Source: Duodenibacillus intestinigallinarum (GTDB lineage Bacteria > Pseudomonadota > Gammaproteobacteria > Burkholderiales > Burkholderiaceae_F). Taken from it: 64,000 nt of DNA. The notes under the pieces are model-generated. The model was given only the letters and a program-made list of their open reading frames with translations, was not told the DNA's origin and did not search any database. The stretch is from the NCBI GenBank assembly GCA_019117105.1, contig DXAH01000047.1, positions 84,302 to 148,301 of the forward strand, read 5' to 3'. Positions 62,227 through 64,000 of the stretch are shown in pieces; within the stretch, counting starts at the first letter, position 1, and every line of letters starts with the position of its first letter. The translations under genes and the position numbers were made by a program.

Positions 62227-62702
62227 GGCGAGACGACCGGCGTCCAACCGGTCGGGCAGGCGCGGATCTGCGGATAAAATCCTTTTTCGGCCTCGCACCA
62301 GTAGAGGGTCTTGGGCGCTGCCGCCGCCTGTGCGGCGTTGGCGGCCGCCTCGGCGCGAAGAGCGCTGCGTTCGGCGCTTAATGCCGCCGAGTAGCCCGTC
62401 ACGTAGGAAGGTGCGGCATAGGGCGTGTACGGATAGCGGAAGCGGTAGCTGAAGTAGTTGTCGTACGGATCGTCGTAGAGCGAACTCAGCCCCCAAATCG
62501 TTGCGCCCGCGATGGCCGGAGCCCACAGCCAGCCGAAGTGATGATGGTGACGGCGCGGGGCGTGAAGCGGCGGAGGCGGAGGACGATGCCAGCCCGGGCC
62601 GCCGTGCGGAGGTCCCGGCGGACGGGCCTCAACGGCCGGAACAAAAGCCGTCGTCAGAGCCAGAGCGGCCGCTGCAGCAAAAGCAAGTGAACGAAGTGAC
62701 AT
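62223..62702 (-). CDS. Exported His/Pro-rich small protein
   Basis: A 159-residue protein with a signal peptide (about 1-26, ending AVEA). The mature N terminus is rich in Pro, His and Gly (PPGPPHGGPGWH, PPPPPLHAPRRHHHH), followed by a hydrophobic stretch FGWLWAPAIAGATIWGLSSL, a Tyr-rich segment, an Ala-rich helix and a C-terminal Cys-pair motif YWCEAEKGFYPQIRACPTGW that is found in many small exported proteins. Function unknown; the histidine tract suggests metal binding (inference). Convergent with the hydrolase, stops overlapping. Confidence 0.75.
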   Translation of the reverse strand: MSLRSLAFAAAAALALTTAFVPAVEARPPGPPHGGPGWHRPPPPPLHAPRRHHHHFGWLWAPAIAGATIWGLSSLYDDPYDNYFSYRFRYPYTPYAAPSYVTGYSAALSAERSALRAEAAANAAQAAAAPKTLYWCEAEKGFYPQIRACPTGWTPVVSP

Positions 62703-62920
62703 TTTCTGTTCCTTGTCGCAAAGCGAGACGTTGATAGTCGGAGAACGCGGTGAATGAACCGGCGTTCAGGTTAGGAACAATGTAGCGCAAACACAACGAG
62801 CTGTCGCCTGACAGAAATGCTTTGTGACAGGTGTTTAACCTTCTTGTCGCACGGCAAAACAGAGTCAAGTGTCAATACAATACGTGCACGCCACTTTTGA
62901 CGAAACATTGACAGGGAAAA

Positions 62921-63280
62921 ATGAAGCAACTGCCGCAGGAAATCAGAAAAAACAGACTCAACTGCCAACGTCAGATCGGTATGCTGCGCCTTTTCTTTTA
63001 TGTCGCAACGGCCGGTTCGTTTGCCGCTGGCGCCTCCGACATGGTTGACAACGCCATTGCAAGCGCCTTGGGTAACTTCGGCATTCTGCTGATTCTGTAC
63101 CGTCTTTACGTATTAGGTCCGCTGCTGGTAGCGCGCAGCAGCCTGGGCAACGACCGGTGGGTCGATGCCGAAGCGCAATGGGTCGAAGACAATTATCCGT
63201 GGCTTGATACGGTCGGCAAAGCGGGCTGGGGATTGCTGGTTGTCGGCGTGGTTTTGCAAATGTTTTTGGGAATTGCTTGA
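62921..63280 (+). CDS. Small membrane protein of unknown function
   Basis: A 119-residue protein with a basic N terminus (MKQLPQEIRKNRLNCQRQIG), a helix at about 22-40, a second at about 50-70 (GILLILYRLYVLGPLLVA), a charged loop GNDRWVDAEAQWVEDNYPWL, and a C-terminal helix (GWGLLVVGVVLQMFLGIA). I do not recognise the family. It stands alone before the tRNA-tuf operon. The protein-like hydrophobic pattern and a plausible start (ATG, AGGGAAAA upstream) support it as a real gene. Confidence 0.7.
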   Translation: MKQLPQEIRKNRLNCQRQIGMLRLFFYVATAGSFAAGASDMVDNAIASALGNFGILLILYRLYVLGPLLVARSSLGNDRWVDAEAQWVEDNYPWLDTVGKAGWGLLVVGVVLQMFLGIA

Positions 63281-63304
63281 AACTGTCGCATTTTTGTGTA
63301 GAAT
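63277..63304 (+). promoter_or_regulatory. Sigma-70-like promoter at the end of the preceding gene
   Basis: TTGAAA (63277-63282) and TAGAAT (63299-63304) are separated by 16 bp and overlap the last codons of the upstream gene. Transcription would start near 63311, directly before two hairpins. Confidence 0.5.
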
Positions 63305-63313
63305 GCGGATTCT

Positions 63314-63390
63314 TCGCTGACAACGGCCGGCAGACCGGCAGCGAGGAACTTAAAGAACGGACGGGGTCAACCCGAAAAATTCAGTTCTTT
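63314..63390 (+). other. Two adjacent hairpins in the tRNA-tuf leader region
   Basis: Hairpin 1 pairs TCGCTG (63314-63319) with CAGCGA (63339-63344) around CCGG/CCGG (63327-63330, 63335-63338). Hairpin 2 pairs AAAGAAC (63352-63358) with GTTCTTT (63384-63390) with an inner CGGG/CCCG. The second resembles a weak terminator without a long U-run. Could be a leader or a small RNA. Confidence 0.4.
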
Positions 63391-63431
63391 GTCGTTGCGA
63401 AAGAAATTTCGCGTCAATTCGGCGGAAAAAC

Positions 63432-63460
63432 TTGACAAAGTGATTTCCGGCCCGCATAAT
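63432..63460 (+). promoter_or_regulatory. Sigma-70 promoter of the tRNA-tuf operon
   Basis: TTGACA (63432-63437) and CATAAT (63455-63460) with an ideal 17-bp spacer end 14 bp before the tRNA-Tyr 5' end. Confidence 0.8.
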
Positions 63461-63474
63461 CTGCCATTCGCTAC

Positions 63475-63560
63475 GGAGGGGTGCCCGAGTGGCTAAAGGG
63501 GGCAGACTGTAAATCTGTTGGCTTACGCCTACGATGGTTCGAATCCATCCCCCTCCACCA
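63475..63560 (+). tRNA. tRNA-Tyr (anticodon GTA)
   Basis: An 86-nt class II tRNA with a long variable arm. Acceptor GGAGGGG pairs with CCCCTCC, and the anticodon GTA is at 63509-63511. The CCA end is encoded (63558-63560). First of three tRNAs before tuf. Confidence 0.96.
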
Positions 63561-63633
63561 GCGCTGACTCTTAGGAGTCAGACAATAGTGAAATTGCAGT
63601 TGGGTAATGGCCGAATTGCAGTTGTAGCTAAGG

Positions 63634-63707
63634 CGGGTGTAGCTCAATGGTAGAGCAGAAGCCTTCCAAGCTTACGACGAGGGTTCGATTCCCTTCACCC
63701 GCTCCAA
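63634..63707 (+). tRNA. tRNA-Gly (anticodon TCC)
   Basis: A 74-nt tRNA. Acceptor GCGGGTG pairs with CACCCGC, the anticodon loop CTTCCAA gives TCC at 63666-63668, reading GGA and GGG. The CCA is encoded (63705-63707). The 73-bp spacer before it has no obvious promoter. Confidence 0.96.
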
Positions 63708-63720
63708 GTTTCCCAAGCGT

Positions 63721-63795
<75 letters not shown>

Positions 63796-63869
63796 GAGAT
63801 TCTTTTCATAACTGTTCTTGATTGGATACCCCCCGGGTACATGCCCGGCTTTTGTTCAGGAGTTAAACC

Positions 63870-64000
63870 ATGGCAAAGGGTAAGTTTGAACGTACCAAGC
63901 CCCATGTGAACGTGGGCACCATCGGTCACGTTGACCACGGCAAGACCACGCTGACGGCTGCCATCTGCACGGTTCTCGCTACGAAGTTCGGCGGCGAAGC
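63870..64000 (+). CDS. tuf: Elongation factor Tu, 5' end only
   Basis: GTPase delivering aminoacyl-tRNA to the ribosome. The first 43 codons are present: MAKGKFERTKPHVNVGTIGH then VDHGKTTLTAAICTVLA, containing the P-loop GHVDHGKT. The gene runs off the right window edge. AGGAG lies nine bases upstream of the ATG. A small GC hairpin CCGGG/CCCGG (63833-63837, 63844-63848) in the gap after tRNA-Thr may be a processing signal. Confidence 0.97.
   Translation, partial: MAKGKFERTKPHVNVGTIGHVDHGKTTLTAAICTVLATKFGGE

Overview
The window is about 64 kb of dense, moderately GC-rich bacterial chromosome from the replication-origin neighbourhood of a betaproteobacterium. The order gyrB-dnaN-dnaA, rpmH-rnpA-yidD-yidC-mnmE, mnmG-rsmG-parA-parB, the full atpIBEFHAGDC operon, hemE-priA, DUF971-ubiE-Tim44 and glmU-glmS is typical of Burkholderiales. 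A ubiE without the usual ubiJ-ubiB neighbours, a cytochrome bd operon and a C4-dicarboxylate carrier suggest a low-oxygen, possibly gut-associated lineage such as Sutterellaceae. That placement is an inference; no 16S rRNA gene is present. No prophage, insertion sequence, integrase or CRISPR array was seen.

Layout. 1-4150 (minus strand): gyrB (cut by the window edge), dnaN, dnaA. 4151-7345: a short intergenic region, then rpmH, rnpA, yidD and yidC. 7458-10932 (mostly minus): mnmE, a small membrane protein on the plus strand, and a short-form thiC. 10933-11960: an AT-rich tract of about 1 kb with five perfect parS sites. 11961-17080: mnmG, rsmG, a MarC-family protein, parA, parB. 17300-24374: ATP synthase operon. 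24580-34761: universal stress protein, YggU, hemE, a DnaA-box cluster, priA, tRNA-Arg, DUF971, ubiE, Tim44-like protein, glmU, glmS. 34862-41480: an RND efflux operon (MFP, RND pump, OMF) ending in its own TetR regulator, with two inverted-repeat operators upstream. 41695-49985: dctA, GNAT, a response regulator/histidine kinase/DegP cluster, and ppk1 with a histone H1-like N-terminal tail. 50083-55817: exported C69 dipeptidase, DUF4870 protein, FadL porin, AEC transporter, YaeQ. 55899-59754 (minus): cydP-cydA-cydB-cydX-ybgE-truncated haemoglobin. 59960-63280: a divergent AAA+ Fis-type regulator, an alpha/beta hydrolase and two small uncharacterised proteins. 63475-64000: tRNA-Tyr, tRNA-Gly, tRNA-Thr and the start of tuf.

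How it fits together. Most of the window is chromosome replication and segregation (DnaA, DnaN, GyrB, PriA, ParAB-parS), tRNA modification, membrane insertion and energy conservation. The accessory material with most discovery potential is: (i) the cyd operon facing a regulator that has a cysteine-bearing N-terminal domain but lacks the sigma-54 contact loop, with a perfect 18-bp palindrome between them; (ii) a DnaA-box cluster at hemE-priA, 22 kb from dnaA, while the dnaA-rpmH gap is nearly devoid of boxes; and (iii) the lysine/alanine-rich tail on polyphosphate kinase.
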